Below are positions 43,791 through 51,701 of a stretch of DNA of 64,000 nt, one piece after another (position 1 is the stretch's first letter; every line of letters starts with the position of its first letter). The position numbers and the translations under genes are program-made. The notes under the pieces are model-generated. The model ran no database searches. It saw only the letters and a program-made list of their open reading frames with translations, and was not told the DNA's origin. Where the stretch lies: the NCBI GenBank assembly GCA_910585605.1, contig CAJUFL010000004.1, forward strand, positions 62,001 to 126,000, in the 5' to 3' direction. The stretch is from an uncultured Lachnospiraceae bacterium (GTDB taxonomy: Bacteria > Bacillota > Clostridia > Lachnospirales > Lachnospiraceae).

Positions 43791-46682
43791 ATGCTTACAT
43801 TTATTAAACAAAAATTATTGTATAAAAAATGGCTGAATATCTGTCTCTTGATTGGAATCATAATCCTGACTGCTGTGGCAGCGTGCCTGCCGATGTATCA
43901 GAATCTGGCAGAAAATCAGGCGTTTCAGAATTTGATGAAGGAATATATTAATGAAGAAGAAAGATATCCTTCTGTTATTACATTGTCTAATGCATTTGCT
44001 GTGGAGGAGGGGAAAAATGCGTATAAGGCTGCTACAGAGCAGATGAATAAATGCGATGAGATATTGGATGATGACCTGCACATCAAGCCTAAAGAAAGAA
44101 TTAAATTGTTTACGATCAGGGAACAAAAAGTAAATCCCCTGCAAAACGCTGGAAATAGTATGGGTGCGAATAATTATCGTCTCAGTGTACTTTCTGATTT
44201 TCAGAATCATATAAAGCTCGCAGCCGGTTGTATGTTTGATGATACCGCAAGTGTGAAAAAGGGAACACCGGAGGAAGGTGTGATTTCTTTTGATCAAGAT
44301 ACTAAATATACCTGCGTGGTATCTGCTGCATTATTGGAGGAAAGCGGCTTTTATATAGGGCAGACTCTGGAGTTTGAGAATATGATCTGTCAAGATAATG
44401 CACCCTTGCGGGTTACGATTACAGGTGTATTTGAGGAAAAGGAATCAGAAGATACATACTGGGTAAATCCTCCTTTAGCATATACCAGACATCTTTTTGT
44501 GTCAGAAGCTATGATGTCAGAGATACTTGATGACGTAAGCGGTGAGAGAGAAATTGCTTATAAAAATCATAACCTGTATGATTACGAGAATATGTATGCA
44601 AAGGAATTGCAGAGATTTTATAGGACTTTGAAACATTATACATCTTCTGGATTTGAGAATGGGGCTATAGAGTGGGAAACGGATTTTTTTGATTTGCTGG
44701 ATGCATATATGGAAAATGCCAGAAAGATCAAAGCGACTCTCTGGATATTGGAGCTGCCGATGTTAGTTCTGATACTGGTCTTTATTTATATGATATCTTC
44801 ACAGATTCTGGAGTTAGAGGGAAATGAAATTGCTGTCTTGAAGAGTCGCGGAGTATCCATAAAACAGATTGTATGGCTGTATTTTGTTCAGTCATCTTTA
44901 CTGGCAGGTATCGGAGTTTTAATCGGACTTCCAATGGGATATGGATTATGCCGTTTGTTTGGACAGTCTGACGCATTCTTAGAATTTGTAAACCGTGCGG
45001 ATCTGACAGTAAAAATTACAGCATCTACAATGGTATACTGTATAGCAGCAGCAGTTTTTGCAGTTGCTTTTATGACACTTCCGTTGCTGCATATTGCAAG
45101 AGAGGACATTGTTTCTAAAAAAAGTAAAAGAGGAAAGTCTGATGTCAGTTTATGGGAGAGATATTATATTGATGTAATTCTCCTGGCAGTCTCTGGTTAT
45201 GCGTATTATAGTTTTCAAAAGCAGAGAGGAGAAATAGCATCTAAGGTTTTAAATGGGGATGGATTGGATCCATTTTTGTTTCTGGGTGCAACTTTATTTA
45301 TGTTAAGTCTGGGAATGCTTGTACTAAGGGTATTTCGCCTGCTAGTTAAACTGATTTATATAATAGGAAAGAAAAAATGGTCGCCTGCCATGTATGCTTC
45401 TTTTTTGCAAATATTGAGGACAAAGGGAAAACAAGGATTTATATCCTTATTTCTTATCGTAACATTGTCAATGGGAATCTTTTATTCCAATATCGCCAGA
45501 ACCATTAACCAGAATGAAGAAGACCGGGCACTATATAATCTGGGTACGGATATAGTGCTAAAGGAGGAATGGATAAAAATGGCCGCTACCCGTTCAATCG
45601 CAAAGGATAAACAAGAAGTTTCATTCTATTATGTTGAGCCATCTACAAATTTGTTTTCAGAAGTGAGGGAGGTTTCGGAATCTGCCACGAAGGTATTACA
45701 GCGGAACGTAGGAATGAAAGGAGCAAAGGATTTAACAAAAAACGGACGGCTGATGGCAATACATACAAAGGAATTTGGTTCTGTGGCATGGATGAGGGAT
45801 GGTACTTTGGATAAGCATTGGTATCACTATTTAAATGACCTTGCAGATGCTTCCCAGAATGTATTGGTATCTTCCAATGCAAAAACAGATTTTGGGTTAA
45901 AAATAGGAGACAGCATCAAATATTTCCCCAGCTTGGAAGAAAAGAACACAAGAGATACTTTAGGAACCGTAACAGGAACGATTTGCGGTTTTGTGGACGC
46001 ATGGCCGGGATTTAGTGGTTATCAAACAGTGACAGACGAAAAGGGTGTAAGAAAACAGGAACCGGTATATCTGATCGTTGCCAATTATGGGTTTATAGAA
46101 AGTACCAATGGAACACAGCCTTGTGAAATATGGGCAAAGACAGGAGGAAAGAATCAGGATATTTTTGACATTACATCCAGGGATGAAATACATCTGGAGT
46201 ATAGTAATAATGCCAACACAGAACTGATATTGGCAAAGCAGACATCAATAATCCAGATTACAAACGGAATGCTGACTATGAGTTTTCTGGTAGTTTTAGT
46301 GCTTTGTATGATCGGTTTTTTAATATACTGGATTATATCTATCCGGCAAAGAGAACTGTTATTTGGAATTTACCGTGCAATGGGTATGTCTATGAGAGAG
46401 ATTATCGGCATGCTGGTGAATGAGCAGGTGTTTTGTTCACTATTGGCAATCATCTGCGGTGTCATCAGTGGAATTGTAACTTCCCGTGTTTTTATTTCCC
46501 TGATTGTCATTGCATATGCCCCGGAGAGTCATTGTTTACCATATATATTATATTCTTCACCTAAGGATATGGTACGGATGGGAATTGTGGTAACATTCAT
46601 ACTTGGCAGCTGTATATTCATACTGGCAAAAATGCTTTCCAAGATGAAGGTTGCCCAGGTAATCAAACTTGGTGAAGATTAA
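43791..46682 (+). CDS. FtsX-type ABC transporter permease
   Basis: 963 residues. An N-terminal helix (18-38) and a large extracellular domain lead to FtsX-like helices at about 320-445 with LELEGNEIAVLKSRGVS, the coupling segment. Further helices lie near 475-525 and 545-570, then a second large extracellular domain. A second FtsX module (about 815-955) has RQRELLFGIYRAMGMSMREI. This ten-helix, two-module plan is that of MacB-like or BceB-like mechanotransmission permeases. With two ATPases and two lipoprotein adaptors it makes a complete exporter. Confidence 0.9.
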   Translation: MLTFIKQKLLYKKWLNICLLIGIIILTAVAACLPMYQNLAENQAFQNLMKEYINEEERYPSVITLSNAFAVEEGKNAYKAATEQMNKCDEILDDDLHIKPKERIKLFTIREQKVNPLQNAGNSMGANNYRLSVLSDFQNHIKLAAGCMFDDTASVKKGTPEEGVISFDQDTKYTCVVSAALLEESGFYIGQTLEFENMICQDNAPLRVTITGVFEEKESEDTYWVNPPLAYTRHLFVSEAMMSEILDDVSGEREIAYKNHNLYDYENMYAKELQRFYRTLKHYTSSGFENGAIEWETDFFDLLDAYMENARKIKATLWILELPMLVLILVFIYMISSQILELEGNEIAVLKSRGVSIKQIVWLYFVQSSLLAGIGVLIGLPMGYGLCRLFGQSDAFLEFVNRADLTVKITASTMVYCIAAAVFAVAFMTLPLLHIAREDIVSKKSKRGKSDVSLWERYYIDVILLAVSGYAYYSFQKQRGEIASKVLNGDGLDPFLFLGATLFMLSLGMLVLRVFRLLVKLIYIIGKKKWSPAMYASFLQILRTKGKQGFISLFLIVTLSMGIFYSNIARTINQNEEDRALYNLGTDIVLKEEWIKMAATRSIAKDKQEVSFYYVEPSTNLFSEVREVSESATKVLQRNVGMKGAKDLTKNGRLMAIHTKEFGSVAWMRDGTLDKHWYHYLNDLADASQNVLVSSNAKTDFGLKIGDSIKYFPSLEEKNTRDTLGTVTGTICGFVDAWPGFSGYQTVTDEKGVRKQEPVYLIVANYGFIESTNGTQPCEIWAKTGGKNQDIFDITSRDEIHLEYSNNANTELILAKQTSIIQITNGMLTMSFLVVLVLCMIGFLIYWIISIRQRELLFGIYRAMGMSMREIIGMLVNEQVFCSLLAIICGVISGIVTSRVFISLIVIAYAPESHCLPYILYSSPKDMVRMGIVVTFILGSCIFILAKMLSKMKVAQVIKLGED

Positions 46683-46705
46683 AGCGATAGAAGAGGTGAC
46701 GGAGC

Positions 46706-47392
46706 ATGGAAGATTTTTTGAATGTTATGATTGAGACAAGGGGAGTGGTGCGTTCATTTCCTGTTGGAGACGGAGAGGAACTGGTGGTATTAAAAGGAAT
46801 TGATATGATGATACCAGCAGGAAAACTCACAATCCTGAAAGGGCGTTCAGGGTCAGGAAAGACGACACTGCTAAATATATTGAGTGCATTGGATAATCCC
46901 ACTAGCGGGCTGGTATATATGGAGGAAAGAGAAATCGGACAGATGCCGGAGAAGGAAAAGGAATGGATTCGCAGAAAGGAGATGGGATATGTCTTTCAGG
47001 CAGTTGCACTAATACCTGTGATGAAAGCTTATGAAAATGTTGAATTTGAGCTAAGGTTATCAGGATATGAGGGAAACATGGAAGAAAGGGCAAAGGAATG
47101 CCTGGAATTAGTCGGTTTGAAAGACCGTATGAATCATATGCCGGGAGAATTGTCAGGTGGAGAGCAGCAGAGGGTTGCCATTGCAAGGGCAATTGCACAT
47201 AAGCCAAAGGTTATTTTTGCGGATGAACCAACCGGAGCACTGGATACCAATACCGGTCTTGGAGTAATTCATCTGTTTAAGAATCTGGTGGAAAAAGAAG
47301 GGGTTACAATTGTTATGACAACTCATGATACAAATCTGATGGAACTGGGAGATGTGGTTTATGAAATGGAAGACGGGCAGGTGATAGGATGA
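46706..47392 (+). CDS. ABC transporter ATPase, LolD/MacB type (first)
   Basis: 228 residues. Walker A GRSGSGKTT (46-54), Q-loop in YVFQAVALIPVM, signature LSGGEQQR near 149, Walker B KVIFADEPTGALD, and H-loop TTHD are all present, so it should hydrolyse ATP. It partners the FtsX-type permease encoded just before it. Its stop codon overlaps the start of a second ATPase gene. Confidence 0.95.
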   Translation: MEDFLNVMIETRGVVRSFPVGDGEELVVLKGIDMMIPAGKLTILKGRSGSGKTTLLNILSALDNPTSGLVYMEEREIGQMPEKEKEWIRRKEMGYVFQAVALIPVMKAYENVEFELRLSGYEGNMEERAKECLELVGLKDRMNHMPGELSGGEQQRVAIARAIAHKPKVIFADEPTGALDTNTGLGVIHLFKNLVEKEGVTIVMTTHDTNLMELGDVVYEMEDGQVIG

Positions 47393-48387
47393 GACTGTGG
47401 GAGAAAAAAAAGCAAAGAAAGGAAGGAGATGCATACTTGCAGGGGGATAGAGATAAGCTGGGAAAAAAAGAGCCGGATGCTAAACAGGAAGAGGCGGCCG
47501 GAAGCATTATCTGGGGAGATGGTCTGGTAAAAATATATAAGACAAAAGAAGTGGAAGTTATGGCACTGTCCGGTCTGGAGATATCCATTAAAACTGGAGA
47601 ATTTATGGCGATTATCGGAAAGAGCGGCAGCGGAAAATCCACACTTTTAAATATGATTGGAGGGTTGGAACGACCATCTGTGGGGAAGCTTCTGGTGGAC
47701 GGTAAAGATATGAGCCTTCTTACAAGGGAAGAACTGGTACTTTATAAGCGGGATATCGTTGGGTTTGTCTGGCAGAATAATTCAAGAAATTTATTACCTT
47801 ATTTAAATGCATTAGATAATGTGATGTCCCCTATGCTATTTAGGAACGGAGCTGAGAAGGAAAAAAGAGAACGTGCACTGCATCTGCTGGAGCTTGTTGA
47901 TATGGCACATAAAAAAGACAGTATGCTAAAACAGCTTTCTGGTGGAGAACAGCAAAGAATCGCCATTGCTATTGCACTTGCTAATAATCCCAAAATCCTT
48001 CTGGCAGATGAGCCCACCGGGTCGGTAGATGTAAAGACTGCAAATCACATTTTCGACCTGTTCAAAAGGCTGAATGAGGAGCTTGGGCTGACCATTGTGA
48101 TTGTAACTCATGACAATAAGATATCTAAGATGGTACAGCGGGTGGTAAGAATCCAGGATGGCAAGATTAGTTCGGAACAGATTATGAAACAAGAATATGA
48201 GAGAAATCTTTCAGGGTTATCCTTAAGTGATCTGGATTTGTCTGAGGATACTCATGAAGAGTATAGTGTGCTGGATAAGTTTGGAAGATTGCAGCTTCCG
48301 GAAAAGCTGTTGGAAGAAGCAGGAATTAATGGGAAAAAGGTAAAGCTGGGAATGATGGATGGGAACATTGTGGTGAAAAAGGAATAG
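47389..48387 (+). CDS. ABC transporter ATPase with AbrB-like C-terminal tail (second)
   Basis: 332 residues, longer than the usual 230. It has an N-terminal basic extension of about 40 residues, then Walker A GKSGSGKST (about 77-85), signature LSGGEQQR near 183, Walker B KILLADEPTGSVD and H-loop VTHD. After a linker, residues about 288-332 (DKFGRLQLPEKLLEEAGINGKKVKLGMMDGNIVVKK) look like a swapped-hairpin AbrB/MazE-type domain. That is unusual on an ABC ATPase and might allow DNA binding or dimerisation. It probably forms a heterodimer with the ATPase encoded just before. Confidence 0.92.
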   Translation: MRLWEKKKQRKEGDAYLQGDRDKLGKKEPDAKQEEAAGSIIWGDGLVKIYKTKEVEVMALSGLEISIKTGEFMAIIGKSGSGKSTLLNMIGGLERPSVGKLLVDGKDMSLLTREELVLYKRDIVGFVWQNNSRNLLPYLNALDNVMSPMLFRNGAEKEKRERALHLLELVDMAHKKDSMLKQLSGGEQQRIAIAIALANNPKILLADEPTGSVDVKTANHIFDLFKRLNEELGLTIVIVTHDNKISKMVQRVVRIQDGKISSEQIMKQEYERNLSGLSLSDLDLSEDTHEEYSVLDKFGRLQLPEKLLEEAGINGKKVKLGMMDGNIVVKKE

Positions 48388-48391
48388 TTAT

Positions 48392-48457
48392 GCAGGCAAT
48401 GAGCCAAGCAGACGTGCTTGCACAGATATTTGGAGAGTGCTGCGAGGGTCAAATATT
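48392..48457 (-). repeat. Dispersed repeat, second copy
   Basis: On the minus strand this segment matches 34238-34302: TATTTGACCCT, then CAAATATCTGTGCAAGCACG and TTGGCTCATTGCCTGC. It directly follows the ABC operon stop codon. The rest of the 48388-48735 gap holds the promoter and hairpin below, and nothing else identifiable. Confidence 0.75.
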
Positions 48458-48598
48458 CCACTGTTCTGCAACAGGGTGATATAGTTGTGCAATTGCCTGG
48501 ATGAATAGAATATAAGTGCGGATTTATAAGTCAGCCTGACAATATTTGCAGGAGATAGAAAGAAATGCAGTCAGACATAATAAAATCAAGGATTTTCC

Positions 48599-48627
48599 TT
48601 GACTTTTCATGTGTCTTCTGCTATTCT
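48599..48627 (+). promoter_or_regulatory. Promoter of the rpmG-secE-nusG-rplK-rplA unit
   Basis: TTGACT (48599-48604), 17-base spacer, TATTCT (48622-48627). Immediately after it, CGAC-GTGT-GTCG with flanking G/C and a run of ten T (48632-48660) forms a terminator-like hairpin at the expected transcript 5' end. Confidence 0.65.
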
Positions 48628-48735
48628 ATTACCTGCGACGTGTGTCGGGGCTTTTTTTTTGTGTGCAAATTTTCGAATTAACGCTTGAGTTTGCAGGCAA
48701 AAGGAAGTCATTAGAATAAAATGGAGGTGGAAGTT

Positions 48736-48885
48736 GTGCGAGTTAAAATCACATTGGCATGTACAGAGTGTAAACAGCGTAATTACAATCTGACAAAGGA
48801 CAAGAGAGTCCACACAGAGCGTATGGAAACCAAGAAGTATTGTCCGTTTTGCAGGACTCATACGTTACACAAAGAGACCAAATAA
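48736..48885 (+). CDS. rpmG: 50S ribosomal protein L33
   Basis: 49 residues starting with GTG at 48736, five bases after GGAGGTGG. The protein has the L33 fold pattern VRVKITLACTECKQRNYN and both CxxC pairs (ACTEC and YCPFC), so it is the zinc-containing form. It heads the secE-nusG cluster as in many Clostridia. Confidence 0.96.
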   Translation: MRVKITLACTECKQRNYNLTKDKRVHTERMETKKYCPFCRTHTLHKETK

Positions 48886-48910
48886 TCAGGGATTACGGAG
48901 GTGATTTAAG

Positions 48911-49114
48911 ATGGCAAATGAGAATGAATCAACATCTTTAAAAAGAAGCTTTTTCACCGAGCTTAAGGGTGAGTTCCGTAAAATTATTTGGCCTGATAAG
49001 AAGCTTTTAGGCAAGCAGTCTGTTGCAGTTATCATTGCTGCAATTGTTATCGGCTGTATTATTGCTGCTATTGACTGGTTGATGCAGATCGGTCTTTCAT
49101 TCATTATTGGTTAG
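48911..49114 (+). CDS. secE: Preprotein translocase subunit SecE
   Basis: 67 residues, the short single-helix Gram-positive form. A charged N-terminal part has FFTELKGEFRKIIWPDKK, the conserved amphipathic segment that lies along SecY, followed by one membrane helix (about 37-62). It stabilises SecY in the membrane. The gene follows rpmG by 25 bases and nusG by 12. Confidence 0.96.
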   Translation: MANENESTSLKRSFFTELKGEFRKIIWPDKKLLGKQSVAVIIAAIVIGCIIAAIDWLMQIGLSFIIG

Positions 49115-49126
49115 GTGGGTGATTGT

Positions 49127-49663
49127 ATGGCGGATGTAGAGAATAACAGCGAAGCAAGATGGTATGTGGCTCATACCTATTCAGGCTATGAGAATAAGGT
49201 AAAAGCAGATATCGAAAAGACGATTGAAAACAGAAAGCTTCAGGATCAGATTCTTGAGGTATTAGTTCCGCTTCAAGATGTAGTGGAATTAAAGAACGGT
49301 GCGAAGAAACAGGTTTCTAAAAAAATGTTTCCGGGCTATGTATTGATTAACATGATTATGAATGATGCTACATGGTATGTTGTTCGTAATACAAGAGGTG
49401 TTACCGGTTTTGTGGGACCGGGATCAAAGCCGGTACCGCTTACGGAAAGTGAGATGAAGAATCTGGGCATCAGGGTTCCCGAGATGGAAATTGATGTTGA
49501 ACTGGGTGATAGCGTTAAGGTTGTAGCTGGTGCTTGGGAAGGTACGGTGGGAATCATTACGGATATCAATACAGGGAAACAGTCCGTTACGATTGAAGTT
49601 GATATCTTCGGTCGTGCAACATCTGTGGAAATCAGTTTTATGGATGTTACAAAAATTGATTAA
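49127..49663 (+). CDS. nusG: Transcription termination/antitermination factor NusG
   Basis: 178 residues from ATG 49127, which has GGTGGGTGAT upstream; a GTG 12 bases earlier is less likely. The N-terminal NGN domain has WYVAHTYSGYENKVKADIE and KKMFPGYVLINM, followed by VRNTRGVTGFVG. The C-terminal KOW domain (about 125-178) is intact. Binds RNA polymerase and couples it to the ribosome or Rho. Followed by hairpin repeats before rplK. Confidence 0.97.
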   Translation: MADVENNSEARWYVAHTYSGYENKVKADIEKTIENRKLQDQILEVLVPLQDVVELKNGAKKQVSKKMFPGYVLINMIMNDATWYVVRNTRGVTGFVGPGSKPVPLTESEMKNLGIRVPEMEIDVELGDSVKVVAGAWEGTVGIITDINTGKQSVTIEVDIFGRATSVEISFMDVTKID

Positions 49664-49862
49664 GTAATCAATCACTTCGTGATTGGTTACAAATAAAAAG
49701 AGGAATCGCCCGCATAGGAATCTGCTTCGCAGATAGGCGGACGAGTAGGCAATCAATCACTACGTGATTGGTTACAAATAAAAGAGGAATTGCGTGCATG
49801 AGAATCACTTCGTGATAGCACGCAAGTAGGTAATCAATTTGTATAACAAATTGGTTACAAAT
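49664..49862 (+). repeat. Tandem hairpin cassettes between nusG and rplK
   Basis: A unit is AATCAATCAC-loop-GTGATTGGTTACAA followed by an A-rich spacer and a second hairpin such as GCGTGC...GCACGC with TTCG loop. Units start at 49667 and 49751, and a closing hairpin AATCAATTTG-loop-CAAATTGGTT lies at 49833-49857. The second unit plus the closing hairpin is nearly identical to 50562-50670 before rplA. The region is non-coding. Confidence 0.85.
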
Positions 49863-49890
49863 AGTGGGAGGGCAGGTCCCGTTGACCACA
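49863..49890 (+). promoter_or_regulatory. Candidate L1-binding leader before rplK
   Basis: GTGGGAGGG...GGTCCC...CCAC: the outer GTGG/CCAC and inner GGG/CCC stems enclose a short internal loop, directly ahead of the AGGAGG of rplK. The same element precedes rplA at 50674-50702. Firmicute L11-L1 operons carry GTGGGAG-type leaders thought to mimic the L1 site on rRNA; the assignment here is by similarity. Confidence 0.5.
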
Positions 49891-49913
49891 TGAAATAGGA
49901 GGAAAAACGATTA

Positions 49914-50338
49914 TGGCTAAGAAAGTTGAAGGTTATATTAAATTACAGATTCCGGCAGGTAAGGCAACTCCTGCACCACCGGTTGGACCGGCATTAGGTC
50001 AGCACGGTGTTAATATCGTAGAATTTACAAAGCAGTTTAATGCCAAAACAGCAGATCAGGATGGAATGATTATTCCGGTTGTTATTACTGTATATGCTGA
50101 CAGAAGTTTCAGTTTTGTAACAAAAACTCCGCCAGCTGCAGTTTTATTAAAGAAGGCATGTAAGATTGATAAGGCTTCATCCGTTCCTAATAAAACAAAG
50201 GTTGCTACGATTTCGAAAGCTGAGGTTCAGAAAATCGCAGAGCTTAAGATGCCAGATTTAAATGCGGGCAGCCTTGAGGCAGCAATCAGCATGATTTCCG
50301 GAACAGCACGTTCTATGGGAATCGTTGTGGAGGATTGA
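49914..50338 (+). CDS. rplK: 50S ribosomal protein L11
   Basis: 141 residues. N-terminal domain KVEGYIKLQIPAGKATPAPPVGPALGQHGVNI is conserved, including the prolines that contact thiostrepton and the stringent-response region. The C-terminal RNA-binding domain ends GTARSMGIVVE. AGGAGG precedes the ATG. Forms the GTPase-associated centre of the ribosome. Confidence 0.98.
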
Positions 50339-50561
50339 CATTGGGTACTTAACGAGACCAAACAGAGTGCAGGTTGAGTTTTAGTACGAAAATTCATCCT
50401 GATACTTAATGAGGCTGAAGACCGAATTTAGTAGAATGGATGACAGAGAACTTGGCGAAAACGAGCCAAAGGCGAAGTTTGAACCTAGTCGTAGTCATGT
50501 CGGTGCGGTTGGCGAGGTGTTTACGAGCCTGCAAACCGACGAAAAGAGAATTATTATAAGC
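50339..50561 (+). other. Non-coding stretch after rplK with degenerate repeat sequence
   Basis: Contains a TACTTAACGAGACC...GTTTTAGTAC segment and a related TACTTAATGAGGC...ATTTAGTA segment about 60 bases later, then GAGCC-rich sequence. An open frame (50409-50714) crosses this and the adjacent cassette. It lacks a ribosome site and its protein has no family character, so I regard the stretch as intergenic repeat material. Confidence 0.55.
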
Positions 50562-50670
50562 AATCAATCACTTTGTGATTGGTTACAAGAAATAAGGAAT
50601 TGCGTGCATGAGAATCACTGCATGATGGCACGCAAGCAGGCAATCAATTTGCAAAGCAAATTGGTTACAA
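50562..50670 (+). repeat. Hairpin cassette before rplA, copy of the rplK leader cassette
   Basis: AATCAATCAC-TTT-GTGATTGGTT, then GCGTGCATGAGAATCAC...GCACGC, then AATCAATTTG...CAAATTGGTT. It is nearly collinear and roughly 85 percent alike by eye with 49751-49860. Confidence 0.85.
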
Positions 50671-50673
50671 GAA

Positions 50674-50702
50674 GTGGGAGGGTCGCTCCCGATAATACCA
50701 CA
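50674..50702 (+). promoter_or_regulatory. Candidate L1-binding leader before rplA
   Basis: GTGGGAG-GGTCG-CTCCC-GATAATA-CCAC forms a two-part stem ending just before the AGGAGG of rplA. It matches the element at 49863-49890 and may give autogenous control by L1. Confidence 0.5.
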
Positions 50703-50717
50703 GGAGGTTTATAAGAG

Positions 50718-51410
50718 ATGAAAAAAGGTAAAAGATATGTTGAAGCTGCAAAGCTTGTAGACAAGACACAGGTTTATGATATTCCAGAAGCAGTTGCACT
50801 TGTTAAGAAAGCAGCCAGTGCAAAGTTTGATGAGACAGTAGAAGCTCATTTGAGAATGGGATTAGATGGTCGTCATGCTGACCAGCAGATTCGTGGTGCA
50901 GTTGTACTTCCTCACGGAACAGGTAAGACTGTAAAGGTTTTAGTGTTTGCCAAGGGCGAAAAAGTGGATGAGGCTACTGCTGCCGGTGCTGATTTTGTAG
51001 GCGGAGAGGAATTGATTCCTAAGATTCAAAATGACGGATGGCTGGATTTTGACGTTGTTGTTGCAACTCCGGATATGATGGGTGTTGTTGGTCGTTTGGG
51101 TCGTGTACTTGGACCAAAGGGCTTAATGCCGAATCCTAAGGCTGGTACGGTAACTCCGGATGTAACAAAGGCTGTCAATGATATCAAAGCCGGTAAGATT
51201 GAATACAGACTTGATAAGAACAACATTGTTCACGTGCCAATTGGAAAAGCTTCTTTTACAGAGGAGCAGTTAGCAGATAACTTCCAAGCGTTAATAGATG
51301 AGATTATTAAGGTAAAACCATCTGCTGCAAAGGGACAGTATTTAAGAAGTGTTACACTTACTTCTACAATGGGTCCTGGTGTTAAATTAAACACAGTTAA
51401 GCTTGTGTAA
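50718..51410 (+). CDS. rplA: 50S ribosomal protein L1
   Basis: 230 residues, normal length. Shows the L1 pattern: KGKRYVEAAKLVD start, DETVEAHLRMGLDGRHADQQIRG, the GRLGRVLGPKGLMPNPKAGTVT signature, and the TSTMGPGVKLN end. Part of the L1 stalk of the 50S subunit and, in many bacteria, a repressor of its own operon. A terminator follows, so rplJ-rplL are not in this transcript. Confidence 0.98.
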   Translation: MKKGKRYVEAAKLVDKTQVYDIPEAVALVKKAASAKFDETVEAHLRMGLDGRHADQQIRGAVVLPHGTGKTVKVLVFAKGEKVDEATAAGADFVGGEELIPKIQNDGWLDFDVVVATPDMMGVVGRLGRVLGPKGLMPNPKAGTVTPDVTKAVNDIKAGKIEYRLDKNNIVHVPIGKASFTEEQLADNFQALIDEIIKVKPSAAKGQYLRSVTLTSTMGPGVKLNTVKLV

Positions 51411-51422
51411 GCAGAGAAAAAT

Positions 51423-51463
51423 AAAAAGAGATTTTTCTTCAATAGAAGAAGAGTCTCTTTTTT
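51423..51463 (+). terminator. Terminator after rplA
   Basis: AAAAAGAGA...TCTCTTTTTT with inner TTCTTC/GAAGAA pairing, ending in a T run. Confidence 0.88.
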
Positions 51464-51701
51464 ATGTTTTAAACAGGAATAAAACGGAGTTGCTGCCGGA
51501 AATTTCTCTGTCATAGAATGGAAGGCAATTTATAATATGTAGAATTATTTATGGCAGAATAATAAAGTTTGTATTATAATGGAATGGGTAATAGACGAGG
51601 GAGTGCCGTATCAAATAGTTATCATCTCTATGGAAATATTAAAAGAGAAGAATTTCCTAATGCGGCAGTCTATGATAAATTTATATACAAGGAGAAATAG
51701 T

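Noticed and set aside
50409..50714. 101-residue open frame between rplK and rplA
   Set aside because: It runs through the duplicated hairpin cassette, has no good ribosome site, and its protein has no family-like pattern.
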